64,000 bases of DNA from Arsukibacterium tuosuense (GTDB lineage: Bacteria > Pseudomonadota > Gammaproteobacteria > Enterobacterales > Alteromonadaceae): the NCBI RefSeq assembly GCF_900215315.1, contig NZ_OBEB01000006.1, positions 62,001-126,000 of the forward strand, in the 5' to 3' direction. The position numbers and the translations under genes were made by a program. Numbering within the stretch: the first letter of the stretch is position 1; every line of letters starts with the position of its first letter. A model generated the notes under the pieces. That model worked only from the letters and a program-made list of their open reading frames with translations. It was not told the DNA's origin and made no database searches. Positions 1-9,377 of this stretch are shown here, piece after piece.

Positions 1-116
1 AACAGGCCACTTTCAAACCAGTCTTGTGGTTTACCGCTCTGGCGCATACTGTCAATTGTGCAGGCCCGCTGATATAACTCATTCAGCTGGCTGGCCAGTA
101 ACTGCAGGGCACTCAT
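1..116 (-). CDS. priC: Probable PriC-like primosomal protein, N-terminal fragment
   Basis: An open frame starts at the ATG at 116-114 and runs off the left edge, giving about 38 residues (MSALQLLASQLNELYQRA...). Its start overlaps the stop of the upstream permease gene in an ATGA junction, so it is translationally coupled to the dinG operon. The fragment is helical, with Leu/Gln-rich heptads and a W-F-E-x-G-L-F-like ending, which fits the start of PriC (primosomal protein N'', which helps reload DnaB at stalled forks). PriC beside dinG would make sense as a replication-restart pairing. The identification rests on a short fragment and context only; another small helical protein is possible. 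Confidence 0.45.
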   Translation of the reverse strand, partial: MSALQLLASQLNELYQRACTIDSMRQSGKPQDWFESGL

Positions 117-898
117 GTATTACTCCAGGCCTGCCAGGCTAAGCGCAGGGCAATGGCTATTACCACACTGATAAACACCGGCCGGATAAACTTGCTACCA
201 AAGCGGATAGCGCTGTGAGCACCAAGAAACGCGCCCAGCATCAGACACAAGCCCATGGCAATACCCAGCACATAGTTAACATGACCAAGTGCCATAAACG
301 CCACCAAAGAAAAGCCATTACTGATAAAATTCATCGTTCTGGCTACGCCACTGGTCAGCAGCAGATTAATTTTGTACATGGCCATGCTCGACACCATCCA
401 GAAGGCGCCGGTACCTGGCCCGGCGACACCATCATAAAAACCCAGGGTTAGCCCCTGTAGACGTTGCTGCCAATAGAGCTTACTGTTTTCCGGGGGCAGC
501 TGCAGCCGGTCATCTGGCTGGATGCGGTTGAACAGCGTATAAATGGCCGCCAGCAAAACCAAGAGCGGCAATAGCTTTTCCAGCAGCGCCGTGCTGAGCT
601 GGTCAACTACCAGGGTGCCGAGTAAGGCGCCGATGGCGGTGTAACCCAGACTGCGCCGCCAGTAACGTGGGTTAAACAGCCGTTTGCGGTAGTAGGTCAC
701 TGACGCGGTAAGCGAGCCAAAGGTGGCGGCCAGTTTATTGGTACCCAGCACCAGATGGGGCGGTAAACCCGCGGTCAGTAGTGCCGGTACCGTCAGTAGT
801 CCGCCGCCACCAGCAATAGCGTCGATATAGCCAGCGATAAAAGCCACCGCACAGAGGATCAGCAGCAAATCAGTTGTAGGCAGCAGTTCAGTTAACAC
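113..898 (-). CDS. TSUP family (TauE/SafE, YfcA-like) membrane transporter
   Basis: A 261-residue, strongly hydrophobic protein with about eight membrane segments. The N-terminal segment carries the family hallmark of small residues and glycines (AGYIDAIAGGGGLLTVPALL, then LGTNKLAATFGS), and a second related half follows around residue 150 (GFYDGVAGPGTGAFWM). These two glycine-rich repeats define the TSUP fold, which exports or imports sulfur oxyanions and small organic sulfonates across the inner membrane. YfcA itself has no firm substrate, so none is given. Translation begins at a GTG at 898 preceded by AGGAT. It lies 30 bp after dinG and overlaps the next gene by 4 bp, so it is the middle gene of a leftward operon. 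Confidence 0.85.
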   Translation of the reverse strand: MLTELLPTTDLLLILCAVAFIAGYIDAIAGGGGLLTVPALLTAGLPPHLVLGTNKLAATFGSLTASVTYYRKRLFNPRYWRRSLGYTAIGALLGTLVVDQLSTALLEKLLPLLVLLAAIYTLFNRIQPDDRLQLPPENSKLYWQQRLQGLTLGFYDGVAGPGTGAFWMVSSMAMYKINLLLTSGVARTMNFISNGFSLVAFMALGHVNYVLGIAMGLCLMLGAFLGAHSAIRFGSKFIRPVFISVVIAIALRLAWQAWSNT

Positions 899-928
899 CT
901 GGCGTTATCCTGTTAATACGTAAATGTG

Positions 929-2986
929 TCAGTAATCAATCTGGCGTCGAAATGGCGGCAGGGTGTCCAGCATTGCTTTACCGTATGACTTTGTAACCAG
1001 ACGCCGGTCCAGAATAACAATCCGGCCCTGATCCTGTTCCTGGCGCAGCAGTCTACCACAAGCCTGCACCAGTTTCCTGGCGGTGGCAGGGATAGCCAAT
1101 TGTACAAACGGATTGCCGCCTTTGCGGGTGACTGCCTCACTCATTGCTGCTTCCAGTGGTGAGGTCGGTACCGCAAAAGGCAGCTTGGTTATAACCAGGT
1201 TAGTCAGCAGCTTGCCGGGTAAATCCAGCCCTTCTGAAAAACTTTGGGTGCCAAATAAAATACTGGTTTTATTGTGCTGGCAGTTTTCATTATGCAGGCT
1301 GAGCAACGCCTGACGCGAGGCTTCACCCTGCACCAGCAATGACAAGCCTTTTTTTCTCAGTGCCTCGGCCACCTGTTGCATCTGCCAGTAAGACGCAAAC
1401 AGCACCAGACTGCCTTGCTGATTGGGTAGATAGTCAGGCAGCAGGCTAATCAGTTCGTCGGTATAGGCACTGGCTGTTGGTTCGTTTTGCATTTTTGGTA
1501 AAATAATGACCCCGTTTTGCTGATAGGCAAACGGCGAGTCAACTCTGACAGTTTGTAACCCGGGGTGGGCAGTTAGACCCAGCTCATATTTTATATGGTC
1601 GAACGAATTTAATACGGTAAGGGTGGCAGAACATAAAATGCAGGCATATGCCTGAGAGAATAACAATTGTTCCAGGGTATTGGCCACACTGAGCGGGCAG
1701 GCATGGGCCGTTAACTGTTGCTGTTCGTCTTTAACCACCCAGCGCGCCTGGTAAGCCGGTTCAGTCTGCGGCTGCGCATACAATTGCCATAATGCTTGCT
1801 GCTGCTCCAGCTTTTGTGCCAGCTGACTGAGCTCCTGCAGCAGTTTACTCTGGCTTTTTCGTTTAGCCGGGCTTAGGGCAACCTCAGCAACCTCGGTACT
1901 TATTTTATCCAGCAATGTCAGGGTTTTCTGGGCACAACTGGCTATCGGTTCAGCTTGTTGTTGCCACAACGTTGGCAGGGCGGCATGTTCAAACCGGTAG
2001 TCTGTCTGGTTGGTGTCAGTAAACCAGCGGCTTTGCCATTCGTTCAGACTGCGTTCGACCGGTTTTAACAGACTCAGCAATTCATTGCGGCTGTCGTCCA
2101 GCTTTAACAGATCTTTTAAGCTGGTTTCCGGCAGGGTCTGGATCAACTGATTAGCAAGCACACCCAGTTTCTCCAGCCATAGCTGAGGCTGGCTTAACTG
2201 GGCAAAAGCCGCAAAGTAGTCCCTGCCGCAAGCCGGCAGGTGATGTGCCTCATCAATAACATAAATACAGTCTTCCGGGGCTGGCAGAATAGCATTGCCG
2301 CCAGCAAGGTCAGCCAGCAGCAGGCTGTGATTAACCACAAGCAACCGGGCATCACTGATTTCTGCCCGGGCCAGATGAAACGGGCAATGCTGATGGCGTT
2401 TATCATGTTTACTGCAGTGATAAGGATCTGCACTGATACTGTGCCACAGTGCATCGTCCACTGCCGTGGGCAGGGTGTCTCTATCGCCCAGCCAGCTGCG
2501 CTGCTGCCAGGCCTGAGACAGGGTGTCCAGCAGGGCAACCTGACTACGCTCAGCACTGGTCAGTAAATCTGGCTGTATCAGCTGCTGTTTTAAGCGTTCT
2601 ATACAGGCATAGCGCGAGCGACCTTTAACCAGATTGTATTCAAACTCGATACCACTGTGCTGCCGGAAAAAGGGAATATCTTTATTAACAAGCTGCTCTT
2701 GCAGGGCAACCGTCGCGGTGGCAATGACCAGTTTCTTGTTTTGGGCAAGGGCAAGTGGCAGTGTCGCCAGTAAATAAGCCAGAGACTTACCGGTACCTGT
2801 GCCGGCTTCAACTAATCCTATACGGTCATGCCGATGATACTGCCCGGCAACAATATTGGCCATTTCTGCAATCAGCTTATTCTGCCCGGGCCGGTTATGG
2901 TAATTTGGTAAGGCGGTTTTCAGCTGTTGCTGGGCGTCGCGAATTTGTTGTTTTAGTTTTTCAGAGAGCATCTGTTCAGTGGACAT
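929..2986 (-). CDS. dinG: ATP-dependent DNA helicase DinG
   Basis: A 685-residue superfamily 2 (XPD-like) helicase. Walker A is at residues 61-68 (AGTGTGKS), the Walker B DEAH box at about 245-248 (IDEAHH), and the C-terminal helicase motifs (SFSEGLDLPG, then ACGRLLRQ) are intact. The family unwinds DNA 5' to 3' and helps resolve R-loops and blocked forks, using an iron-sulfur cluster. Cysteines seen in the cluster region are C128, C191 and C201; the fourth, expected between the last two, is absent (positions 192-200 contain three histidines instead). A LexA box and a promoter sit directly upstream, so SOS induction is expected. It heads the leftward operon with the TSUP permease. DinG is preferred over YoaA from its length and the C-terminal KSYGKAMLDTLP segment. 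Confidence 0.93.
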   Translation of the reverse strand: MSTEQMLSEKLKQQIRDAQQQLKTALPNYHNRPGQNKLIAEMANIVAGQYHRHDRIGLVEAGTGTGKSLAYLLATLPLALAQNKKLVIATATVALQEQLVNKDIPFFRQHSGIEFEYNLVKGRSRYACIERLKQQLIQPDLLTSAERSQVALLDTLSQAWQQRSWLGDRDTLPTAVDDALWHSISADPYHCSKHDKRHQHCPFHLARAEISDARLLVVNHSLLLADLAGGNAILPAPEDCIYVIDEAHHLPACGRDYFAAFAQLSQPQLWLEKLGVLANQLIQTLPETSLKDLLKLDDSRNELLSLLKPVERSLNEWQSRWFTDTNQTDYRFEHAALPTLWQQQAEPIASCAQKTLTLLDKISTEVAEVALSPAKRKSQSKLLQELSQLAQKLEQQQALWQLYAQPQTEPAYQARWVVKDEQQQLTAHACPLSVANTLEQLLFSQAYACILCSATLTVLNSFDHIKYELGLTAHPGLQTVRVDSPFAYQQNGVIILPKMQNEPTASAYTDELISLLPDYLPNQQGSLVLFASYWQMQQVAEALRKKGLSLLVQGEASRQALLSLHNENCQHNKTSILFGTQSFSEGLDLPGKLLTNLVITKLPFAVPTSPLEAAMSEAVTRKGGNPFVQLAIPATARKLVQACGRLLRQEQDQGRIVILDRRLVTKSYGKAMLDTLPPFRRQIDY

Positions 2987-3002
2987 AAGTTGGTCAGGTT
3001 GC

Positions 3003-3018
3003 CTGTATGAATGTACAG
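3003..3018 (-). promoter_or_regulatory. LexA (SOS) box upstream of dinG
   Basis: CTGTATGAATGTACAG fits the gammaproteobacterial LexA consensus CTGT-N8-ACAG at all eight fixed positions. It begins 17 bp upstream of the dinG start codon and lies just downstream of the -10 hexamer, so bound LexA would cover the transcription start. dinG is a classical SOS gene in Escherichia coli, which agrees with the placement. Confidence 0.85.
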
Positions 3019-3025
3019 TTTGCTA

Positions 3026-3054
3026 ATTCTAACCAGCTAAATGCGATTAAGCAA
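3026..3054 (-). promoter_or_regulatory. Sigma-70 promoter of dinG
   Basis: On the minus strand a TTGCTT -35 element is followed by exactly 17 bp and a TAGAAT -10 element. The LexA box follows immediately, in the usual arrangement for an SOS-repressed promoter. Confidence 0.7.
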
Positions 3055-3534
3055 AGCGCATCTGATCCAGCAAAACCTGTATTTATGCCAAAAAAGTACC
3101 AGCGCAATATTATTTAAACTAATTTAGTTCGGTTCGGCTTAAAAATGACCACATAATAAAAACACGATAGTGTAAATAATAAATTACGAATTTATCCGGT
3201 GTTTAGCGGCTCAGTGGGGTCCAAAACGTTATTTTATGGCTGTTCAGGGGGTAATTAGCCAGTCAAACAGGCTATTTATGGTGGATTGGTGCCATTTTGG
3301 GGCAACTCTGCCCTGTTTGCGGGATTGCCTGAATTTTGTGCAAAACCTGCTACTGACAGCCCGCAGATGAAATTGTTCAATAAAAGCTGTTGACCCTACC
3401 GAAAAATACCGTTTATTATCAGGACGCGACAAATCGGAGTATATCCGAGATGAATGGAGTGCCAATTGCCTTTAAAGATTGGTAACTGTTTAAAAATAGA
3501 ATCACTAGCGAGATAGTGGTCCAGGGAGAAATAC
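3055..3534. other. Long non-coding stretch between dinG and a TonB receptor gene
   Basis: No convincing gene is present; the only reading frame of any length (3244-3465, minus) has no ribosome site or recognisable composition. The stretch is AT-rich, with a probable receptor promoter near 3390-3419. The mRNA leader from there to the ATG at 3535 would be about 110 nt. Confidence 0.6.
3390..3419 (+). promoter_or_regulatory. Candidate sigma-70 promoter for the first TonB receptor gene
   Basis: TTGACC, an 18-bp spacer and TATTAT lie about 115 bp upstream of the receptor start codon. No Fur-type palindrome is visible around it. Confidence 0.5.
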
Positions 3535-6201
3535 ATGTATACAAATAATAAATTAAATAAAGCTGTGCGCTTAGCTATCGCCTTCGGCGCGGCTTCAGCA
3601 ACCGCTTTCACTGCATCAGTAACTGCAGCGGAAGAAGATGAATCGGCCAAAGTTGAACGTATCGAAGTTACCGGTTCGCGCATCAAGCGTACCGATTTAG
3701 AAGGTGCTCTGCCTGTAACCGTTATTGACCGTGAGGCAATTGAGTTATCAGGTGAAATTTCTGTAGCTGATTTAATTCGGAACACCACCTTCAACAGCGC
3801 CGGTTCTTTCCGTCCGCAGTCAGGTAGTTCTGCACAGGGCGTAAGCCAGGTTAACATGCGTGGCCTGGGTGCCAGCCGTACTCTGGTTCTGGTAGATGGT
3901 CGTCGTTTAACCATGTCACCATCAACTGGTTCATCGCAGGATTTGAACTCAATCCCGATGGCAGCAGTAGAGCGTATCGAAATTCTGTCTGATGGTGCAT
4001 CAGCAGTATACGGTTCTGACGCAATCGGTGGTGTAATCAACGTTATTACCCGTAAAGACTTCAGCGGTGTTGAGCTGAGTGTTGGCGCTGGTGAAGTTAG
4101 TGTGCCTTCAGAAGGCGGCGACCGTGAAAACGGTTCAGTGGTATTTGGTTCTGCTAACGATACCACCCAGGTAATCGGTGGTGTTTCATGGAACAAGCGC
4201 GCAATTATTTTCGAAAACGCGTTCCCTTGGGTACAGCCAGGTAGTTCAATTTATGGTAACAACTGGCGCGGTGCAGCTTTCGACGGCTTCAGAACTGTAC
4301 CTGGTGGTTGTAACGAAGAAAACTTCATCCCGACAGTAATTGCTGATCTGGATCGTTGTCAGTTTAACTTTAACGCAACCAATGCCAACGAAGCATCAAC
4401 AGGTAACGAATCACTGTTCGTTAAACTGAATCACCAGATTAATGATGACTGGTCAGTATACGCTAACGCCAGTGTTGCTAAGACAACCTCGTTTGGTCGT
4501 TACGCGCCGGCTCCGGATTCAAACATTTTTTACGACGGTTTAGCGACTCCGGTAGACAGCTATAACAACCCGACTAATCCAGATGCCTGGATGTATGATG
4601 CGAATAACCCAAATGCAGTAGCCTATGATGCCGCAGAAGTTGGCGCAAACCAGGAAGTGTTCTTCTATCACCGTTTTGCTGCCATGGGTAACCGTGACAA
4701 CACTATCGATAACGAAAACGTTGATTTCCTGATTGGTTCAATGGGCCGGGTTGGCGAATTTGATCTTGATTTCGGTGCCCGTCGTGTTCGCAATCAGACT
4801 GTTGGTTTAGGTGATGGTTACCTGGCGGCATCTACTGCCTGGGGTAACGTAAATAACTTTAACCCAGGTTACTGCGCAGATGGCTCTTTTGACCCTGCTG
4901 CTTGTCGTTTCGGTTACGACATTCAGAACCCAGGTTCAAACCCGTCAAACGTATTACAAGCTGGTGTAGTAACTACCGCACGTAAATCACAATTCGACAT
5001 CAACGAGTATTATGCCAGTGTCGCTTTTGACATGTTTGAAATGGCTGGTGGTATTTCTCAGGGGTCAGTAGGTGTTGAGCGTCGTGAAGAAGTTTACTCT
5101 GATAAGTACGATTCACAATCTGCTGCTGGTTTAGTAGGTGGTTCTTCAGGTAGTTCAGCTGGCGGTGACCGTTCAGTTAACGCTGCTTATTTCGAAGCAT
5201 TGTTACCAGCAACTGATGACTTAGAAGTGTCATTAGCAGGTCGTTTCGATAACTATTCAGACTACGGTTCAGACTTCTCACCAAAAGTGGGTTTACGTTA
5301 TGAAGCGGCTGAAGGCTTATTGTTACGTGCTTCTTACGGTTTAGGTTTCCGTGCACCGTCACTGGATATCTTAACTCAGGCCACGTCATTCTCTGCTGAC
5401 TCAGTCGCTGATGCGGTAACCTGTGAAGCGCTGACCGGTGACCCGGAAGAGCCATGCCAAATCAACGCTTACTACATTGCTAACCCAGACTTAGCGTCTG
5501 AGTCATCAACTCAGTATGCGTTTGGTGCAGCTTATCAGTATGAAGATTGGTTATTTGTTAAGGCTGATTACTACAACATCGAAATTGAAGACCGGATCCG
5601 TCAGTTCGATTCACAAACTCTGATTAACCGTGAAGCGTCTGGTGATCCAATTCCAGCCGGTTTAGGTGTGACTCGTGATGCTACTGGTTTAATTACCCGT
5701 ATCGATGCTGGTTACGGTAACGAAGGTACTCTGGAAACTTCAGGTATCGATTTCAACATCCGTACTAACTTTGATTTCGGCAATGCCGGTCGTTTAATCA
5801 ATAACCTGTATGTGTCTCACATCCTTGATTATTCAGTTGATGGTGGCCGTAACAACGTTGAAGATCCAGGTTTACCACAACAGCGGATTAACCTGAACAA
5901 CCAATATGTGTTTGGTGATTTCGACTTCGCGTGGAACATCAACATGATCGGTTCTCAGTATAACGACGTGCTGGCTGGTGGTGTACAGGATGGTCACATT
6001 GCAACCTGGACTACCCATGACTTGCAGGTAACGTACAATGCACCTTGGAATGCCCGTATTTCTGTCGGCGCCCAGAATGCATTCGAGAAGTTACCACAGT
6101 TCGGTACTTCAGCTGCAGCACGTGGCTCACGTGATTACAACTTCAACTTATATAACGCCTTTGGCCGTGTTACCTACATCCGGTACACTCAAAGCTTCTG
6201 A
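3535..6201 (+). CDS. TonB-dependent outer-membrane receptor
   Basis: An 888-residue receptor. It has a Sec signal peptide (cleavage near residue 31, ASVTAAEE), then the N-terminal plug domain starting at VERIEVTGSRIKR (about 40-52) and continuing through MRGLGASRTLVLVDGRR and AVYGSDAIGGVINVITRK. A 22-strand barrel follows, ending in the aromatic C-terminal strand VTYIRYTQSF, as needed for BAM-dependent assembly. This family takes up large or scarce substrates (peptides, glycans, siderophores) with energy from TonB-ExbBD. The substrate cannot be read from sequence, and no iron-type operator is seen. The leader and plug resemble those of the second receptor at 12651-15557. The gene has its own promoter candidate, a GGGAGA ribosome site and a terminator, so it is probably monocistronic. 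Confidence 0.92.
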   Translation: MYTNNKLNKAVRLAIAFGAASATAFTASVTAAEEDESAKVERIEVTGSRIKRTDLEGALPVTVIDREAIELSGEISVADLIRNTTFNSAGSFRPQSGSSAQGVSQVNMRGLGASRTLVLVDGRRLTMSPSTGSSQDLNSIPMAAVERIEILSDGASAVYGSDAIGGVINVITRKDFSGVELSVGAGEVSVPSEGGDRENGSVVFGSANDTTQVIGGVSWNKRAIIFENAFPWVQPGSSIYGNNWRGAAFDGFRTVPGGCNEENFIPTVIADLDRCQFNFNATNANEASTGNESLFVKLNHQINDDWSVYANASVAKTTSFGRYAPAPDSNIFYDGLATPVDSYNNPTNPDAWMYDANNPNAVAYDAAEVGANQEVFFYHRFAAMGNRDNTIDNENVDFLIGSMGRVGEFDLDFGARRVRNQTVGLGDGYLAASTAWGNVNNFNPGYCADGSFDPAACRFGYDIQNPGSNPSNVLQAGVVTTARKSQFDINEYYASVAFDMFEMAGGISQGSVGVERREEVYSDKYDSQSAAGLVGGSSGSSAGGDRSVNAAYFEALLPATDDLEVSLAGRFDNYSDYGSDFSPKVGLRYEAAEGLLLRASYGLGFRAPSLDILTQATSFSADSVADAVTCEALTGDPEEPCQINAYYIANPDLASESSTQYAFGAAYQYEDWLFVKADYYNIEIEDRIRQFDSQTLINREASGDPIPAGLGVTRDATGLITRIDAGYGNEGTLETSGIDFNIRTNFDFGNAGRLINNLYVSHILDYSVDGGRNNVEDPGLPQQRINLNNQYVFGDFDFAWNINMIGSQYNDVLAGGVQDGHIATWTTHDLQVTYNAPWNARISVGAQNAFEKLPQFGTSAAARGSRDYNFNLYNAFGRVTYIRYTQSF

Positions 6202-6221
6202 TAAGTTAGAGAGTTAATACA

Positions 6222-6247
6222 AAAGGCAGGCTAACCCCTGCCTTTTT
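6222..6247 (+). terminator. Intrinsic terminator after the TonB receptor gene
   Basis: A 9-bp perfect stem (AAAGGCAGG / CCTGCCTTT) with a 6-nt loop runs into a T-tract 20 bp after the receptor stop codon. Confidence 0.85.
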
Positions 6248-6262
6248 CTTTGGAATAAAAAC

Positions 6263-7225
6263 ATGAGTTCTACAGCCCATTGGGACAATTACTGGCAAAG
6301 TAGCAGCAGTCTGAATAGCTTTGGTGAGGGTGAGGCGGCTAAGGGCTATGAAGGCGAATTGTTAGCAGTATGGCATAGCTGCTTTAAGCAGTTATCAGAA
6401 AATGCCACTGTGGTGGATGTGGGTACAGGTAATGGCGCTATTGCAGTTGCTGCCAGAAAGTACTCAGACAGCCAGCAGTTAAACTTTAGCGTATATGGTA
6501 CCGACGCGGCGAACATAGAACCATTGCAGGCATTTGCTAACAACCCTGAAATAGCAGGGTTACTGCGGACGATTACGTTTTATCCACAATGTAAAACAGA
6601 ACAACTGCCGTTTGCAGATGGAACGGTAGATTTAGTGACCAGTCAGTTTGCTTTTGAATATGCTGAGCGTGCAGCTGCGTTGCAGGAGTGCATAAGAGTT
6701 CTGAAACCAGCTGGGCATTTTACGGCCATTATGCACCATGCTGAGTCAGAAATTGCCAGAGACAGCGCAGCAGGTCTGAGGATATTAACGGCATTTTTAA
6801 GTGAAACTGCATTTTTTCAGCGAGCCCGCTTGTTACTGACATGCATGGCAGAGCAAACCCAACGGCCTGACAAGCCAGAAATTGTGCAACGAACTCAGCA
6901 GGCAAATCAGCAGCTGTTGCAGATTAGCCAACAAATAAAGCTGGAAGTGCCAGCGGCTTACAGCCATTGGTACAACGATGTGATGGCCCGGGTGGCGAAA
7001 CTTATTATTAGTTTTTCAGCAGCCAGCATCGTTAAGCTGGAGGCTGAACAACAAGGTTTAACACTGTATTGTCAGCGCTTAAGTGATCAGCAACAGGCAT
7101 CAATGTCGGCAGAGGGCGCGGCAGTGTTCAGGCAGCAATTAACAGCCGCTGGCTATTCTTATAAGCTATCTGAATTAAATATTGAAAATCAATTATTTGG
7201 CTGGTTATTAAAAATTCAGAAATAA
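6263..7225 (+). CDS. Class I SAM-dependent methyltransferase
   Basis: A 320-residue cytoplasmic protein. Motif I (VVDVGTGNGAIAVAA, near residues 50-64) binds S-adenosylmethionine. A motif II acidic residue (VYGTDAAN), a post-II stretch LPFADGTVDLVTSQFAFEY and a motif III segment (ECIRVLKPAGHFTAIMHH) complete the Rossmann-like core of the UbiE/Methyltransf_11 group. The C-terminal third is helical and has no obvious counterpart that would reveal the substrate. It follows the receptor terminator by only 16 bp, so it may be reached by read-through or have a weak promoter. No substrate is claimed. Confidence 0.85.
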   Translation: MSSTAHWDNYWQSSSSLNSFGEGEAAKGYEGELLAVWHSCFKQLSENATVVDVGTGNGAIAVAARKYSDSQQLNFSVYGTDAANIEPLQAFANNPEIAGLLRTITFYPQCKTEQLPFADGTVDLVTSQFAFEYAERAAALQECIRVLKPAGHFTAIMHHAESEIARDSAAGLRILTAFLSETAFFQRARLLLTCMAEQTQRPDKPEIVQRTQQANQQLLQISQQIKLEVPAAYSHWYNDVMARVAKLIISFSAASIVKLEAEQQGLTLYCQRLSDQQQASMSAEGAAVFRQQLTAAGYSYKLSELNIENQLFGWLLKIQK

Positions 7226-7309
7226 TTTGTAATAACTTTTAATAACTATACAGTTATGGTCAGATCAACAATGTAGTATTATGCAGTAAAATATATACAG
7301 GGGTGTAAT

Positions 7310-9247
7310 GTGAAAAAGTTTTTGGCTGTGTTAATTGTTTTGGCGCTGACCGGTTGGTCTGTTGCCGCTAATGAGTTAATTCCGGTGCGACATTTTTTTG
7401 AGCATGCAAAGTTCAATAATATGAAGGTGTCACCAGATGGTAAGCATATTGCGTTCACGTTTCAGGAAGATACTGAAGTTAAACTGGCAGTAATGAAATT
7501 AAGTAATATGGCCGTCACCGCCAGTTTTGCCTTTGGTGAAAATATGCATGTTGTTAATTTTCACTGGGGTAATAAAAGCCGGGTACTACTCGAGGTTGCT
7601 AAAAGAACGGGTAATCTGGACACTATGAACGGAAGCCGCGTCAAGTTATATGCGGCAAATATTGATGGTACCCGCCGCTTAGAGTTGTTCGGCTCGGGCA
7701 TGTCAGGTTACACAATTTTGCATTTACTGCCAGACCAGCCAGATAAAATCTTGATTGGCAAAATGCATTTCTCTGAAGTTGAACGAAATGGCTGGCGCGC
7801 TTTTACCATTGACATTAACCGGGCGAAAGAGCGTTATCTGGACGACCAGCCGCAAGGTTTGATAGCCGGGTTAATTGCTGATAACAGCGGCGCCATCCGG
7901 ATTGGCATTGAGTACATTGAAGGTGAAACCTTTGATGATAATAAAACTGTTATTCACTATAAGAAAAATGATAGCTGGCAGCAGCTCGATTTACCCTCCA
8001 AGCGCGCTAATCCCAATGTAAGACCGCTGGGGTTTTCAGCTGATAATAGCCGGGCTTATTTTTCGTCTAACCATGATATGGCTGAAGGTGATGTGGCCGG
8101 CGTATTTGTATACGACTTTAACACTTCTGAAGTTAGCCTGATTGCCCGCCATGCCTATTCTGATGTAGGGCGAGCCTTTTACAGCCATCAGGGTGACGTG
8201 CTTGCCGTTGACTATATGGCAACCAATAACGAAGTTGAATTTATTAATCGGGAACACCGGGATGCAAAATTATTAGCCGGCTTACAAGCTGCATTTCCTG
8301 GCCAGGCGGTGGCGATTACCTCTTTCGATCGGGCAGGTAAAACCGCGTTATTTCGGGTAAGCAGTGATGTTAATCCAGGTGAATTCTATTTGTATGACAC
8401 GGAGAATGGACAGGCTCGCTATCTGGCTTCTGCCCTGGGTAAACTGAAAAAAGAGCAATTACAGCCAATGCAGCAAATTAGCTTTACTGCGCGTGATGGT
8501 AAAATGATCCGTGGTTTACTAACCTTACCAGACAATGCTGATAAAAATTTACCGCTTATTGTTAATGTGCACGGTGGTCCTTTTGGTCCGTTCGACAGTT
8601 GGGGCTTTAACAATGAAGTTCAGTATCTGGCCAACAGAGGCTACGCGGTGTTACAAATAAATTTCCGCGGTTCAGGTGGTTACGGTGACGATTTCCAACG
8701 CGCCGGTCGTCTGCAATGGGGGCATGCCATGCAGGATGATGTTACCGACGGTACTTTATGGGCTATAGAACAAGGCATTGCTGACAAAGAAAGAATTTGC
8801 ATTTATGGCGGTAGTTATGGTGGTTATGCGGCTTTATGGGGTGTAATTAAAGAGCCTGATTTATACAAGTGCAGTGTGGGTTATGTTGGTGTTTATGATA
8901 TGCCTTTATTTTTCGACGGCGATGGGTCTGATGCAAGTCGTTCCAGTAGTATAGAGCAGTATATCAGTTCGCACGTTGGTGAGGGCGATGAATATATGCG
9001 TTCAATTTCACCGGTGCATCATGTGGATAAAATAAAAGCCGAGCTGTTTATTGTGCATGGTTCAAAAGACGTCCGGGTGCCAATTGTGCATGCTAACAAT
9101 TTGAAAAAGGCATTAGACGATATCGGTAAGCCCTATGAGTGGCTGGTAAAAGAAGATGGCCATGGCTTTTTTAAAGTGGATCATCGGGTAGAGCTGTATA
9201 CTCAAATGGCGGCGTTTTTTGATAAGCATATCGGCAAAGCTGAATAA
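7310..9247 (+). CDS. Secreted S9-family (prolyl oligopeptidase-like) serine peptidase
   Basis: A 645-residue protein with a signal peptide (MKKFLAVLIVLALTGWSVAA). An N-terminal beta-propeller-like region (about 30-370) carries repeated D-G-K/N blades, and the C-terminal alpha/beta-hydrolase domain is of the S9C type. The triad is visible: Ser502 in GGSYGG, Asp587 in HGSKDVRVP and His618 in EDGHGFF, plus the oxyanion motif NVHGGPFGPF. Such enzymes trim short peptides, here probably in the periplasm. The start is a GTG at 7310; the ATG two bases earlier reads straight into TGA, and AGGGG sits at normal distance. Being beside TonB receptors suggests peptide scavenging, but that is inference. Confidence 0.9.
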   Translation: MKKFLAVLIVLALTGWSVAANELIPVRHFFEHAKFNNMKVSPDGKHIAFTFQEDTEVKLAVMKLSNMAVTASFAFGENMHVVNFHWGNKSRVLLEVAKRTGNLDTMNGSRVKLYAANIDGTRRLELFGSGMSGYTILHLLPDQPDKILIGKMHFSEVERNGWRAFTIDINRAKERYLDDQPQGLIAGLIADNSGAIRIGIEYIEGETFDDNKTVIHYKKNDSWQQLDLPSKRANPNVRPLGFSADNSRAYFSSNHDMAEGDVAGVFVYDFNTSEVSLIARHAYSDVGRAFYSHQGDVLAVDYMATNNEVEFINREHRDAKLLAGLQAAFPGQAVAITSFDRAGKTALFRVSSDVNPGEFYLYDTENGQARYLASALGKLKKEQLQPMQQISFTARDGKMIRGLLTLPDNADKNLPLIVNVHGGPFGPFDSWGFNNEVQYLANRGYAVLQINFRGSGGYGDDFQRAGRLQWGHAMQDDVTDGTLWAIEQGIADKERICIYGGSYGGYAALWGVIKEPDLYKCSVGYVGVYDMPLFFDGDGSDASRSSSIEQYISSHVGEGDEYMRSISPVHHVDKIKAELFIVHGSKDVRVPIVHANNLKKALDDIGKPYEWLVKEDGHGFFKVDHRVELYTQMAAFFDKHIGKAE

Positions 9248-9377
9248 GTCGAGATGGTGTTTAACTGCTTAGTTAATTGCTTACGTGTGCATTACAATTA
9301 TTAACATTAAAGGATTGCAAGTTGTAATGCGTTCCTATAATGTTTAACAGGAACATAGCAAAGGCTTGGGAGAGATA

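Noticed and set aside
3244-3465. A 73-residue minus-strand frame in the dinG-receptor gap
   Set aside because: No ribosome site, no hydrophobic or domain pattern; consistent with chance.
3060-3534. Fur box for the TonB receptors
   Set aside because: No 19-bp GATAATGATAATCATTATC-like array was found before either receptor, so iron control is not claimed.
3396-4196. A 266-residue minus-strand frame overlapping the first TonB receptor gene
   Set aside because: Proline- and threonine-rich antisense artefact; it extends over the signal peptide region, and there is no ribosome site.
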